From: Zanthoxylum bungeanum
Lineage: Eukaryota > Streptophyta > Magnoliopsida > Sapindales > Rutaceae
Reading direction: 5' to 3'
Length of the DNA: 64,000 nucleotides
Assembly: GCA_019454045.1 (NCBI GenBank)
Contig: SKCR01026819.1
Location: 1-64,000, forward strand
Under the pieces are notes generated by a model that was given only the letters and a program-made list of their open reading frames with translations, was not told the origin of the DNA and searched no databases. Shown in pieces: positions 33,208-44,719 of this stretch (position 1 is the stretch's first letter; each line of letters starts with the position of its first letter). Both the position numbers and the translations under genes were made by a program.

Positions 33208-35167
33208 TGTTGGGTTTTCTAGGTCAAACCAAGATCAATTAAGCAATGAAACATGTGAATACAACGTAAGAAGTTGGAATGGATTTTGGATGCGTTGAAC
33301 ACAAAAAATCTGCTCCTTGAGTTTCGGCCAAGCCCTCCTTGTGTTGATCTTCAAGCTCCAAGCTTTGAGTGTTGATTCCAAGCTCAATGATTGGTTTCCC
33401 TATCACCTTGGTAAGACTCCTTGGATGTGCTAGCATTCATGATTTTTGAATCAAAAATAAAAGAGAATGAACCCTAGGTTCACGCCCAACTTGAGAGAGA
33501 AAGAGGAACACCATTCGGCCAAGCCAAATGGGAGAGGAAGGAGATGATGTTCACGCCCAAGGCATGGATTGGGAGAGAGAGAGTTGTTTTGTGTTATGTA
33601 TAATTGATTTCAAAAAACAATTATCATATACCAAAACCAAACTTTTGGTATTAGTCATTCCAAAATGACAAAGAGTGTTTTTCAAGTTACCATCAAATCC
33701 AACTACTCCCATCAACAAAAAGGTGATGAGATGGACTAGGTGATGTGACTTGTGCGGGCCCCACTTTAATTCAAAATTCGAGTGGGCCCGCAAACACTCC
33801 CGGGCTCGGGTTCGTAATTCCGAATTAACGAATTTTCCGTTGCAACGTAATTAAATCAAATTTAATTAAATAATTATGCCTAGTAAAATTACTATTCACG
33901 TCGCTAGCGAATTATTTTTAAATTAACTTGTTCGCCCGAATTAAAATCTAATTTTAATTCCGCGTCAAAATCTAATTTCGTTTAATATATCGAATATATT
34001 ATTTTATCGATTAATTCCAAATTAATCGTTCTCTCTCTTTAAATAGAATTTTATCCAAGATAAAATTCTCCGTAATTAATCCTAGATTAATTTTCTCTCT
34101 TATAATTAATCCCAGATTAATTGTGTGCGAGTCATACATCATCGATGAATCTTCGGGAAGCGACCCATGAGATCCCTGGATATGTTGGCAGTAAATCCGG
34201 TCATCGGTATATCCGAATACGTGCGTACCTAGTACCACATTCTTACCGATTTACAAGACATGGTTGGCTTCTAGCAAAGCACCGTGCCTACCCAATTCTC
34301 CAGAAATATTCTTAATGGAATATATAATCTGTATCAGGCGTAGTATACGTAGTATTGCGTATTACGATCCAGTATCGGATGTCACAAGCAAAGCCTGGGG
34401 CTGGAATTGTGTCTGCCCCGTACGAAGCATATATCGGATCTCTAGTAACTAGTCTCTATAATCGGATAAACATGACCTAGTCATATTATCTCGATAACTG
34501 CAGCATACAAGAGTATCAGTTCCTTATCCTACGTGATCATCATCTCCATATGACTCAAGTGATACTTCATCTTGACATCACACCCAATACACTACGATTC
34601 TCAATATACCATACCCAGAAGAGGCGTACACAAAACCTGTTAAAGCCTGGACGACCAAAACCAAAGTATATTGATTGTCGCAAGTATTAGCGATGTAAGT
34701 CTCAGGTTAAGACCAAATACACCTACCCTGATTTGGACTTCCATAGACACATAGTCATACTACCAATGGAATTCCGAGGGGTCTATCCAGAGCGAAGCTG
34801 TTTCCGTACCATCGGTAAACACAACCTCTTATTACACTTGCATGAGTATCCAATACCCAAATATATGAGAACTATGTCGTTATGCTCCCATAACACGCAC
34901 AAGTGCAATACTAGTCTATTCCGCATTATCGATGTCCAGTCTCGATAATACTACGACTAGGGATATTTAATGATTAAACCTTAGTGGATTAATATTGTCT
35001 CATATCTTATTAATCCGGAACTAATCATATGGACTTTTATAATTTATATATCCCGGTAATCCAATTACAAATGATAAAAGAGCAATTTCCTTTGTCACAT
35101 AGTTAATTTGTACAACAACACAATGTTCTGTACAAATAGTGATGCAATGGGTCATAATTGTCCAACA
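33208..35167 (-). repeat. Copia 5' LTR (1960 bp)
   Basis: It starts TGTTGGGTTTTCTAGG and ends TTGTCCAACA. Partner 15547-17529. No gene is seen in it. Confidence 0.92.
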
Positions 35168-35571
35168 CTGAGACAAAGTCCCAGAAATGGGTGTTTCCTT
35201 CAGCCCATTAAACCCCCAATGTTTCCTACTCGCATGTAACTGCTAGATCATGTGTGCGACAGTAGGGTCGTGCATGCAACTGCTGGGTCGTGTGCTCTGA
35301 TAACCGCTAGATCATGGGGATCACTGTCATACTATGCAGTAACTGTTAGGTGAGTCTATTTGTAACTGGCCAATTGCAAGACACCTTCGCATATTCGTTC
35401 TTCTTTCATCGATCTTCACTTGTTGGAAGGTTCTTTCTTCGTTCTTCACGATTCTTTGCCCATTGGTCTAATCGTCCTAGGTCGAGTCGTCATGGGTCAA
35501 TTCCTTTTTCATTCTTCTTCTCGAATGACGCAATATTTTTTCATCCTTTAGTAATTATTTTCTTGTTAATA
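35168..35571 (-). repeat. Element B 5' LTR, outer fragment
   Basis: It continues the LTR cut at 15546 (CTGAGACAAAGTCCCAGAAA onward) and ends TTCTTGTTAATA. Compared with 6178-6874 it lacks 227 bp; the junction is at GTTT (35193-35196). Confidence 0.8.
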
Positions 35572-35749
35572 GAAATAGTAAGATTCCAAATTTCTTAAGA
35601 ACTATCTCATCAATTCTCCGTTATTTTCAACAACTAATGCTCAATATAAGAAATCCCCGAAGTTATTGGATTAATTGGTCCACTTCGATAGATCATAATC
35701 ATTTGGAAATCTCGTACCAAGGCGAATGATTTCTTGATTTCCTTTGGTT

Positions 35750-35827
<78 letters not shown>

Positions 35828-36136
35828 TATTTATCCATGTCTATGCTTAGTGTAATCTTTGATTATTTGATCATCAATTTGATTAATGAGGCACGAATTT
35901 GATTAACTTGGAAAGAAAGTCTAATTTAATCATTGAGAATAACATGTGATTTGACATTAGGATTGTCGTTGTTGAATTTGCAATTAGGATTGGAATATAC
36001 CTAATTGGTGTATGAGATCAATTTTAGGAATTGGACATAATTTAGACTTAATTTGATAAATTGATATGAGAATCTGATCTGACTATTTCATTAATTAGGT
36101 TAACTGTGCAAGGAGGAGATTTATATAGAAATTTAA
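35572..36136. other. AT-rich spacer with a microsatellite
   Basis: GAAAT (35572-35576) is the likely right duplication of element B. No gene is seen. Confidence 0.5.
35753..35824. repeat. (AT)36 microsatellite
   Basis: An uninterrupted AT run, likely polymorphic in length. Confidence 0.97.
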
Positions 36137-37531
36137 GGGGATGTATTCAATTGAGATTTTAAAAGATTATTTTGGGTTAAATAAGTCTTGTGGTATTCAA
36201 TTAAGATTTTTAAATAATCTAAAAAGTTTTGTAGTATTCCATTAAGACTATTAGGATTTTTTTAAAGAAGGTGTCCAAATATAGTGGTATTCAACCAAGA
36301 CTTTAAACAAGTAATAAAAAATCTTATGATATTAAAAAACTTACTTATTTTGAAGGATTTTTTTATATGTGTGATTGTGTGAGACTTTTAGTGGAAAGTA
36401 TAAATATCAAACTCTATAAACAAAATCTCACCCTAACCATCACACTTCTGACGTGAGAATTTTTTTGCTGTTAGAGAAGAGAAGATGAATAGACATGTTA
36501 GCTCTTCGTGAACAAGATACTTGCTTATTAGTACTTTCTTATTTTTCAGTCTGCGTAGTGCAATTTCTCTTTTCTTTCATATAGCAAAAAAAACCAAAGT
36601 TTTTAGTTCAAATTTCTTATGAAAATATATCCAAACACATTGCACTGAAACCAAAGTTAAGCAAACAATGGTCATGAACGCATACTGGTGTAGTTTGTAT
36701 TGTCAGCTTCAAAATTGCAATTTGTTGAACCCTAATTATTGGATTAATGAGTGTCGATTTCTGTTGGATTTTTGTTGCAGGCCAACATAAGAAGCATTAA
36801 CAAGAACTTGAAAATCTTACACCAGCACAATTATTGTTTTGCAGGCTCATATATATTTTTTATATACATATAATTTAAATGGGGGATTTAGAATAAAGAA
36901 ATAACAAAAGAAATGGCAAAGAGCAAAAAATCACTATGAATCTTAGACCATGAATGATACCATTGAATTATGATGATCTGTTAGTATTTTGATAATGTTG
37001 GGTTTTGTTGAACTATTTTTTTGTTTGTGCTATTTTGCTTCTACTTTGATTGAACTATTGTTATTGTAATTTGGTTAAACTATTTTGATACTTTGGTCGA
37101 AATATTTGGGTTATAATTTGTTTGAAATATTATTATTGTAATTTCAAAAAAAAAAGAGAAAAAAAAGACAACAGCTTGTGTTAAATAGATGAATAACTAT
37201 TGGTTTCATTTCATATAATCATGGTTCTAAAAAAGTTACACTTTGATTCATGCTCGTTCAAAAAGAAAATATAGCTATAAAAGTTGTGGCATCCCTACCT
37301 AATCATGATGGAAAATTTAGCATTGACAACCAGTTAGCATCTATATGTGGTCCAATCAAATCTTATAAATTCTTATGACATAAATCTTTTAAAATTCCAA
37401 TAAGTAAAAAATCATAATTAAAAAACTTTAAAAAAATCTTGCAAGTCATTACATACTTAAATAGTCTTTTAAAATCCACTGAACTTATATATCCATAAAT
37501 AATCTTTTAAAATCTCAATTTAATACACCTC
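36137..37531. mobile_element. Non-autonomous DNA transposon with about 35-bp terminal inverted repeats
   Basis: The left end GGGGATGTATTCAATTGAG and the right end, read in reverse complement as GAGGTGTATTAAATTGAG, both continue with ATTTTAAAAGATTATTT. More subterminal blocks of the ATTCAA-AAGACTTT type repeat inwards from both ends. There is no transposase ORF. The GGGG-TGTATT end resembles Tourist/PIF-Harbinger-like elements, but the flanking bases (TTTAA left, TTATT right) give no clean 3-bp duplication, so the superfamily is uncertain. It lies about 600 bp downstream of the stop codon of the stachyose synthase gene. Confidence 0.7.
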
Positions 37532-37982
37532 TTATTTAGTAGGCCGATAATTAGTCAATGTTATTAGCCATAGAGGATTTCATGTAGGCATTACGAAGTA
37601 ATTAGGGGAAAGTGAAATCTTGAATAACTTTATGATTAAATTACTTTTATTAATTTTAACTCATTACAATTTACAATTCTTGCATTTAAAATTCCATCTT
37701 CTTAATCATGTGTATAGATAAGATTGTAAATTTAAAATTTTAGTACTTGATATTTGATTAGATAAGTTCATGCGGGATCAATATCTTTTCTGTATCACTT
37801 ATACGAAACATGTGCTTATGTGTTATATATAAATAAATTTGTATTGTTAAACACAAATCCATCACATTTTAATTCGATTCGTTTAAAATTCGATACAAAT
37901 TCGATTCATTAATTTATTTTGCTACCCATATTAAAAAAAAACATAAACGAAGAAACAATTTATAGAAGATAAGGCAAAACTC

Positions 37983-38015
<33 letters not shown>

Positions 38016-38050
38016 AGGGATGAATTACATCATTCCATAGTTTATAATAA
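37532..38050. other. AT-rich 3' flank of the stachyose synthase gene
   Basis: No ORF or RNA gene seen. A poly-T run followed by (ATT)n lies at about 37983-38015. Confidence 0.5.
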
Positions 38051-38056
38051 TTTATT
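38051..38056 (-). terminator. Candidate poly(A) signal of the stachyose synthase gene
   Basis: AATAAA on the minus strand, about 80 nt past the stop codon, in an AT-rich context. Confidence 0.5.
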
Positions 38057-38137
38057 TATAATACTTAAATGAAAGGATAGTTTAACCTTAACCCATGACT
38101 AAAGTTCAAACATAGTTTTTCTTATTTAGCATCAACT

Positions 38138-41079
38138 TCAAAAGAGAAAAGCAACTTTAGAAATGCCCTCAGCCTCTTCAGTCCAAGGAACATTCAAGGT
38201 CACTTTGCCATCAGGCATCCACTCGAAAGCCACCTCAGCACCGTTGAGGTAACACTTCTTTGGTGACCCACTTGAATAGGCTAAGAAATTTCCTCCTCCT
38301 TTTACTAAAATCCTGACACTAATCTCAGCTCCGGACTCAAAGTACTCCAATTCTCTAACTGTTCCTCCGTTATTGAACATGTTAGTTATCCCAACAGGAG
38401 CGAATTTGATGCCGGGGCCTATTCTTTTGATTGGCACAAAATTGAAGAGCTCGAATGATACTGGTTGGAGAGTGATTTGAATTGCCTCAGATTTGGGAGT
38501 GATCAAATGTATTTTGTCAGCTTGGTTGAGATAGACAATGTACTCTCCAGCATCACCCAAATGTGCTGCTTCAGGATTTTGGTCCCATTCTATATCAGTA
38601 ACATGCACAGAACCAGAAACTGGTTTGTAACATTCTGCATAGCCCTTGATCCTCCTCTCCTTCTTGTCCCATCCAGCTCCTTGGCAGTTAAAAGCTCCAA
38701 TCACACCTCCATACTGTAAAAGTTTTTCAAAAAATGAGTGTTTATTGTCTTGTGATTAATTACCTGTTTTTTAGGCAGTTTAGAGAGCCGTGACCATGCG
38801 GATAGTAAGTTAACACTTGACAGTCAGGTCAATGTTCGATGAACTTTTTTGAACAGAAAAATTAGTGAAAGAAGTAGGATGATACCTTGTTGAAGTTCCA
38901 AATCTTGAGAATGGTCTTTGTGTCAAATAGAGGGTTTCTGAAAAGGCAGTCTCTGGTTGGGAGGGCGAAGTGCTGGCACCTGGGAATGGTACCATCAGGA
39001 TAAACAAGTTGCTTCAAGAGATCGAAATCATGTCCTCCAACTGAATCACTAACATAAACAGGACCGCCGCAGATGGCTCTTGAGCCAGCATGAAATTTGG
39101 CACAGCAGTGATCAGATTGGAACATGTCCCAATCAGGCTGAATGAACTGCCCCATCCACATGCTGTTGTAGGAGCAGTGGATCATATGAACACCTTGCAG
39201 CCAATAGACTCCATTTGGATCCCCATTCGGATCCTGGAACCAGAAATCATCTCCTGTAACAAACAATAAATTAACCCATATGTTAAAAAATTTGAAATTT
39301 GTTACATAAAATATGACCAATTTATGAGACTTCCTTACCAACTCTGCCCATAGATATCTGGTGTGTTCCGAGGAAGAAAAAATCATTGCATTGTTGCATG
39401 CTGGAGATAATTCCAGTTCCATTGAAGTTCTTTTTCAAGGAATTTGACAGTCCTTTGTAATAAGCCTTTCCTAGCTCGACCCGACCTCCATATTCTTCCG
39501 CAACATATTCAAGAGTCTGCATATTCACAATCACACAGAGTCAAAATATTAAATTTTGTAAATAAGATGTTTATCATGAGATTGGTAAATTTTGAAAACT
39601 TACATGGATGACATCAATTTTGACTCCATTAATGCCAACTTGGGCAAGGTAAGAGTGCATAGAGTCATAAAAATCATCGGCTTGAGAAGGATGAACAAGC
39701 CCAATTCCACCTTCAACGATTTTAATCACAGCAAGATCATCCATTGTCCCATCGAGTCCTGGAGACAAATTGCAAGGAGTGACCTTTGAACTGAGATGAG
39801 TAGCTCCTGGCTTAACGCCACCCCAGGCACCACAAAGAGCGTGCCACACCCAAATATCATCCAATCCCTTAAACTTGGTCCTCAAATCTCTTGTAAAAGC
39901 CTTCATGCCATAATTTTCAGCCTTGCATGAACAGCTTCCACACCCTTCATTGACACTAGTACCTCTCTCTTCCCCACCAAACATCTCCTCTAATTCTTGT
40001 TTCAACTTGTTAATCTTTGCATCAAACATAGAAAGATCAGTGACTCCTGATTGGATTGCCTTGTCGCGATCCTTGTTACCATGCTCGAGTTCAATCGCCT
40101 TGTTGATCAACATCTTTGGCTTCTTAATATCGAATGGAGGAGCATTAGGAGCCAACAAGGATCCACCCTTATATTTTCTGAATTTTTCACCTTCATCAAG
40201 CCTGTGCAGCCTGGCAGTCATTTGTTCTCCACCAAGAACAAGATTTTTGGAATCCTCATTCGGATTCTCATCATCACGGTTGATGCTTTGCCAGCCATCA
40301 TCAATTATGAGAAACCTTGGAGAAAGACCACCGTCAACAAAATCTTTCACTCCCTGGCAGATACCAGCGGGTTCTACCGTTAAGTAGAATGCATCCCAAG
40401 TGCACCAACCGAATTTGTCAACAAGAGATGGGACTTGTTTCTCTTCCAAAATCCTGAAAGTATTGAGATGGACTCTAAGAGCACTATAGGCCTCTTTCAT
40501 GATATTGTAAGGATTATCAGACACGTGAACATAAGTAATAGCATCAAATGATGATGCTTTCACTTGGGTAGAACCACTCTCAGCACAAATCATGACATGG
40601 CCATTAGTGCCGGGATGAAGAGCAGACCTAAAACTGCTTTCAATAATGGGTATGATAATAACATAAGAGCTAATTTCAGGGACATCTAGGAGAATCCATT
40701 GGGTTTCCATTTGCAAATCAGAACCAGAAGTCCCAACCCACTGAGTGGACCACCATGTTTTGAACCTAAAGATACTCACAAAATCCCTACTGCTAAATCT
40801 ACCCAAGGAGTTCATCAACCTATCGGACGGTTCCTTTGCTTTGAAGCCAAGGAAACCACCCTTGTGAGAATTGGCCTGGACACGCTGAAGCAGGGTAAGT
40901 GAAGCATCAGTGGATTTGGAGATTGAAAATGGAGTGAAAGAAACATTGCTAGGAATGTCGGACAGAACTGGGAAACCTTTAACACAGAGCTTGCCATTAG
41001 ACAAGCCTATGTGTTTCTCCAGTTTGTTTGTTGCGAGTTTCATGAGTAATGGGTTGGCAGGATCATTTGGGGGAGCCAT
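38138..41079 (-). CDS. STS: Stachyose synthase (galactinol-raffinose galactosyltransferase), four exons, intact
   Basis: It transfers galactose from galactinol to raffinose to give stachyose, in the cytosol; the product serves in phloem transport and seed or stress protection. Exons on the minus strand are 41079-39604, 39516-39339, 39253-38886 and 38713-38138; all introns are GT-AG. The joined frame has 866 codons with the stop, a normal length. The start MAPPNDP is family-typical; an in-frame ATG 24 bp upstream is less likely. Motifs are FGWCTWDAFY (223-232), DDGWQS (260-265), KID with the presumed nucleophile Asp489, PDWDMFQS (591-598) and SRAICGGPVYVSD (609-621). An insert at about 279-372 (GGEQMTARLHR, DLSMFDAKINKLKQ) separates it from the shorter raffinose synthases. 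No signal peptide, stop or frameshift is seen. It belongs to the raffinose-synthase/alkaline-galactosidase group of GH36. Confidence 0.97.
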
Positions 41080-41344
41080 GACAGAGGAATAACAGAGAAA
41101 CAATTGAGGGGAAAAAAAAAGGTTGATGATATGACAAAAAAACTCAAAACATAAGAGGATTTATAAAGGGTTTAAAAGAAGAACTGATTTCGGAAACTGA
41201 ATCTCATGATACACAAAACAAAGCTTATATAACAAAGACAAGAACAATAAAAGCTGAAATGAAAGTGAGAAGATTGCTGCCAAAGAGAAGATAAAGAGAT
41301 TTTTGTTTTTGATATGCAGTGATGAAACGGGAAACCTTAGCAGG

Positions 41345-41352
41345 TATATATA
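41345..41352 (-). promoter_or_regulatory. TATA box of the stachyose synthase gene
   Basis: CTATATATACC on the minus strand, 266 bp before the ATG. It would give a leader of roughly 230 nt; the leader region is pyrimidine-rich on the sense strand. Confidence 0.6.
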
Positions 41353-42482
41353 GAAAAAATTGAAGTGGGTTCGTGTCAAATTGGAATAAAAAATAGAATC
41401 AAGTAAGTTATCCAGATAAGAAGCTTGGGCGGTTGGTGATGCTATATGTGCTTTAGCTTTATGCTCTTTCCCTCTCGTTTCTTTTTCTCTTTTAGTTCCT
41501 GTAAAAAAAAAAAAAAAAGATTAAAAAATTAAAAATTCTTCATATGAAAAACAATTGAGCATTTGTTTGTTTCCATGGACAATGACTGCGAGAATGGATT
41601 GAAAAATTATCCAACTAATTAGCAGTTGAAAAGAAACATCCATGTATGCTATTTGGCAAATCGCGTGCATGGGACATGCATGCATGTATGTTACTTTCAA
41701 CATATCATATGGTGGGAAATTAATTCTGAACTTTTTAAAGTGATTATGCAGAATATTTAAATTGAGAAGTTGATTGCCACTGTAGTGTGGTTATGAGATT
41801 GGTTGAAATTGAATATGCATTCAAGCTATAGGGGGACATATTGAGTTGTTGAAAAATGATGATAATGTAACACTGGAAAGTTCTCAGTGAGCTCACACGT
41901 TACATTATTTTTAAGGAAGAATGTTCTCTAATTCTATAATTTTTTTCATAAACTATTGCAACCAATAAACAATTTATAAAAGAAAATTTTATAAATCGAT
42001 AATATTTTTTATGAAACAAAATATATTTTAAAAAATATTTAAGTTTTAAATAAAAACAGTTGGTAGCTTTCTTAAAAAGGAAAGACTTTGAAAAATCTCA
42101 ATATTTTTCGATCAATTCATTCAATATTTCATTTTTCCGAGGACAAATTGTCACTTTTAAATTATGTGTTAGATGTAATATGAGTATTTGGAATTAACTA
42201 ATTTGAAATTATTATTCTCTTAAAAATGTAAAATTTATAAATTTTTTCATCGAAACATATCGATAATGAATCTTATTTTCAAGCTTATAATTTATATATC
42301 GATAATATATAAGTTTTAATGAAACAATACATATTTTAGGAGATATTTAAGTTTTAAATAATAAAACAGTTAGTAGGTTTCTTAAAAGGGAAAGAATTTG
42401 AAAAATCTCAAAATTTCCGATCAATTCATTCAATATTTTATTTTTCCGAGGATAAATTATCACATTTAAATTATATACTAGA
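41353..42482. other. Upstream region of the stachyose synthase gene
   Basis: About 1.1 kb of AT-rich sequence between the TATA box and element C. It holds a poly-A run (about 41503-41519) and two copies of a diverged 190-bp block (41996-42187 and 42300-42489). No gene is seen. Element C begins close to the end of the second copy, so the promoter region is truncated or flanked by the retroelement here. Confidence 0.6.
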
Positions 42483-42489
42483 TGTACTA
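41996..42489. repeat. Diverged direct duplication of about 190 bp
   Basis: 41996-42187 and 42300-42489 align along their length with shared blocks such as TTTAAGTTTTAAATAA, CTTTGAAAAATCTC / ATTTGAAAAATCTC and GATCAATTCATTCAATATTT. The copies differ by many substitutions and small indels, so the duplication is old. Confidence 0.85.
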
Positions 42490-43171
42490 ATACCTCACCC
42501 CAATTGTCTCAAATCTTGGCTCAACCCCTTTGATGAGTGTACGGGCCAAATTTGGGCTCAGGGGTAAAATCGACATTTAACCCAAAAACCAACCACCGAC
42601 TCTGAAGCCCACTAGCAGATTCAGCCTATAAACAGAAAAGCTATATAAGGAAGCATCATGGGCCCAAACCCGTTAACATAAAGAGAACCAACGGACACCA
42701 GTTACAAGAGTCAAAAGAGAATCCAAATTCATAAACTTCACCATAAAGACGACAGTTACAAGATATAGACACGATCATCAGTTGCCGGACATAAATCACA
42801 TGAATTAAACCATCATGAGAGAAGACTCCAACGGGCAGAAGAGGGACCCGCATTAGGAAACCTATAAAATAAGAAGACAAAGCAATAGAGAAGGGATCTT
42901 CTTCCAGGGACTACTCCTATCGTCAAGACACAACTCCAATACACCGCCCTCACGGCATACAATATGTGGTTGAGGTACTCCATAGACCTTAATCCTTTCA
43001 CCCTGAACTCATTCGTATTTCGGCTAACTTGAGCGTCGGAGTGCCTACGGCTTCCACCACACCGGTGGGCAGTAACTTCCACTTTCGCTCTACTCTTATT
43101 TTACAGGTTTGCTCGTGCCCCTCATACTACAAATTCACGATTGTGGACCTCGATCGAAATCAGCTTCCACA
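42483..43171 (+). repeat. Element C 5' LTR
   Basis: From TGTACTAATACC to CTTCCACA, 3 nt before the primer site. A TATA box (CTATATAAGG) is at 42643-42648. The right border is firm; the left border is inferred without its partner LTR. Confidence 0.6.
42643..42648 (+). promoter_or_regulatory. TATA box of the element C LTR
   Basis: CTATATAAGGAAGC, about 530 bp before the LTR end. Confidence 0.6.
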
Positions 43172-43174
43172 ATT

Positions 43175-43192
43175 TGGCGCCCACCGTGGGGC
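43175..43192 (+). other. Element C primer binding site
   Basis: TGGCGCCCACCGTGGGGC just inside the LTR end; it starts TGG as needed to pair with tRNA CCA. tRNA not assigned. Confidence 0.75.
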
Positions 43193-43261
43193 TACCGAGC
43201 GGATTTCGCAAAAGTAAAACACATCAACAAAACAACTCACTCAAGCCCAAAACAGACAGAA

Positions 43262-44719
43262 ATGGCTTCAAGCAATGAACAAACCCCGGATCCCGTGATG
43301 GCACAATTTGCCATGCTCCAAGAACGTCCACAAGCAGTTGAGGAAGAGAATCAGACGATACGGAATTCCAATGACAGCCTGCAGAAAAGGCTGGAGAAGT
43401 TATCATCATATCCCCAGCACCACACACAAGGTCAAACCAGTGATCCGGACGACCGAAGCAACCCAATAATTCCGCCCATGTCAGAGGGGCCAAACAACAA
43501 TCACCAGCCGAATCCACACGAGCCGAACTCTCTCATCGATCCTTCCTTACAAATTGCTAGCTCAATCAGAAGGGAAATGATTGAATTCAAATAGGCAATT
43601 ATGTCAAGACTTCCAGGTGTAAGGCTGCCAATCAGGAAGAGCAGGGCCGGAGCAATTTCTGATACACCGTTTGTGGAATCAATTGTAGCTGTTGAGCTGC
43701 CCCGGAAATTCAGTCCACCCGAAATGAAGCAATATGATTGGTCCACCGATCCAGACGACCACGTGATATATTACAAGTTCAAGATGATGTCAACCGGCTT
43801 GTTCGCAAGTCATTGGGAAGCTGGAATGTGTAGATGTTTTGGGGAGACACTGGCTGGACCTGCCCTCTCATGGTTCATTATCCTACCCTGCAGGTCAATC
43901 GGGTCCTACCAAGAGCTGGCTGACAAGTTCGTGCAGTATTTTGCAAGTTCATGCAAATTAGAAAAGACTTCAGACGACCTCAATTCCATACAACAAAGAA
44001 GAGGAGAGTCATTACGGAGCTACGTGGCCCGATTCAACCGGGAGAGGATTGCTATCTCGGATCTCCACCAGCCAACTGCGGTTGAAGCCTTCCGGAATGG
44101 ACTACTTTTTGACAGTGGGCTCTACAAGAAATTGACAAAGTTCCGATGCTACACAATGGACCAAGTCATGGCGCGGGCCCAGATAGAAATAAGGTGGGAA
44201 GAAGATAAAAGAAATAAAAGAAGGGAAGATGTTACGAATGCACGAGTGGACCGAAGGCCTGCTCCCAGACGACACGATGTGGATATCCAGTCTTACAAGG
44301 AAGGGAGGAACCCGCCAAGAGCAGAACGACGACCTTTCTACAAGAATATAGACAAACGACCAAGGCCGTACAAAAGTAGGGAGGAACTGCCAGCAAACAA
44401 ACCCAGGCTCCTGGACTACAACTTTACCATTTCACCCGGGGAACTGGTCTCTGTGCTTAAGAAGATGGGGAGTGATGTAAAGTGGCCTCCACGCTCCAGA
44501 GATAATTCGACCAAAAGAGACACCAGGAAGTGGTGTGAATTCCACAGAGACTATGGTCACACGACGGCGGAATGTGTAGCCTTGAGATTAGAAGTTCTGG
44601 AGTTACTGAACAAGGGGTTCCTGAGGGACTTGCTCACTGATAAAGGGAAAGCAACCTTGGCGCGAAGGGATGAGAGAGATGCTCCAGGAGAAATTCCAGC
44701 CCCCCACCACCCCCATTAA
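43262..44719 (+). pseudogene. Element C gag, one in-frame stop and a 3' frameshift
   Basis: The ATG at 43262 (MASSNEQTPD) opens a frame that meets TAG at 43592-43594 and then continues unbroken in the same frame to 44719. The gag core lies at about 43730-44215 (YKFMM-like start, LAGPALSWF, ELADKFVQYF, GESLRSYVARFNRE). A knuckle-like CEFHRDYGHTTAEC (CX2HX4HX4C, about 44530-44575) follows a basic, Arg-rich stretch. In a C-rich run (about 44697-44716) the reading frame moves by one, and the protease part is in the next frame. That shift may be a mutation or a programmed gag-pol shift; I favour mutation because pol has several more. The stop blocks full-length Gag. Confidence 0.85.

Larger units (their letters stand above)
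15547..35167 (-). mobile_element. Ty1/copia retrotransposon, itself interrupted by element A
   Basis: The LTRs are 15547-17529 (3' LTR) and 33208-35167 (5' LTR). The termini are TGTTGG...CCAACA, the left one mutated to CGTTGG. The primer site on the minus strand is GGTATCAGAGC (33195-33205), the initiator-Met type usual in copia elements. The purine tract is at 17530-17544. Coding traces in copia order on the minus strand are gag knuckle, protease, integrase, RT and RNase H. Element A sits inside integrase. The flanking pentamers ATAAG and CTGAG are a weak duplication (3 of 5). The two LTRs differ by many substitutions and indels, so this is older than element A. Confidence 0.9.
6178..35571 (-). 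mobile_element. Element B: Ty3/gypsy element with antisense ORF, split by later insertions
   Basis: The matching LTRs are 6178-6874 on the left, and on the right 15496-15546 plus 35168-35571, the right one being split by a copia insertion. The element reads on the minus strand: primer site near 15473-15490, gag from about 15400 to 13620, an integrase C-terminus at 12923-13621, an antisense gene (plus strand) at 7344-12777, a purine tract at 6875 and the 3' LTR at 6178-6874. The flanking pentamers are GAAAC on the left and GAAAT on the right, so 4 of 5 match. PR, RT, RNase H and the integrase N-terminus are missing, so the copy is non-autonomous. A strand-opposed ORF between pol and the 3' LTR is known from the plant Tat lineage of Ty3/gypsy elements. 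Confidence 0.75.

Noticed and set aside
39923..40387. Plus-strand ORF of 154 codons inside the stachyose synthase gene
   Set aside because: Shadow of the first exon on the other strand; no independent features.
38138..41079. Raffinose synthase or alkaline alpha-galactosidase as the identity of the host gene
   Set aside because: The long insert after DDGWQS (about residues 279-372) and the 865-residue length fit stachyose synthase better; enzyme specificity still cannot be proven from sequence alone.
44670..44719. Programmed gag-pol frameshift in the C-rich run of element C
   Set aside because: Possible, but at least three other single-base shifts and several stops in pol make ordinary decay the simpler explanation; no slippery heptamer is evident.
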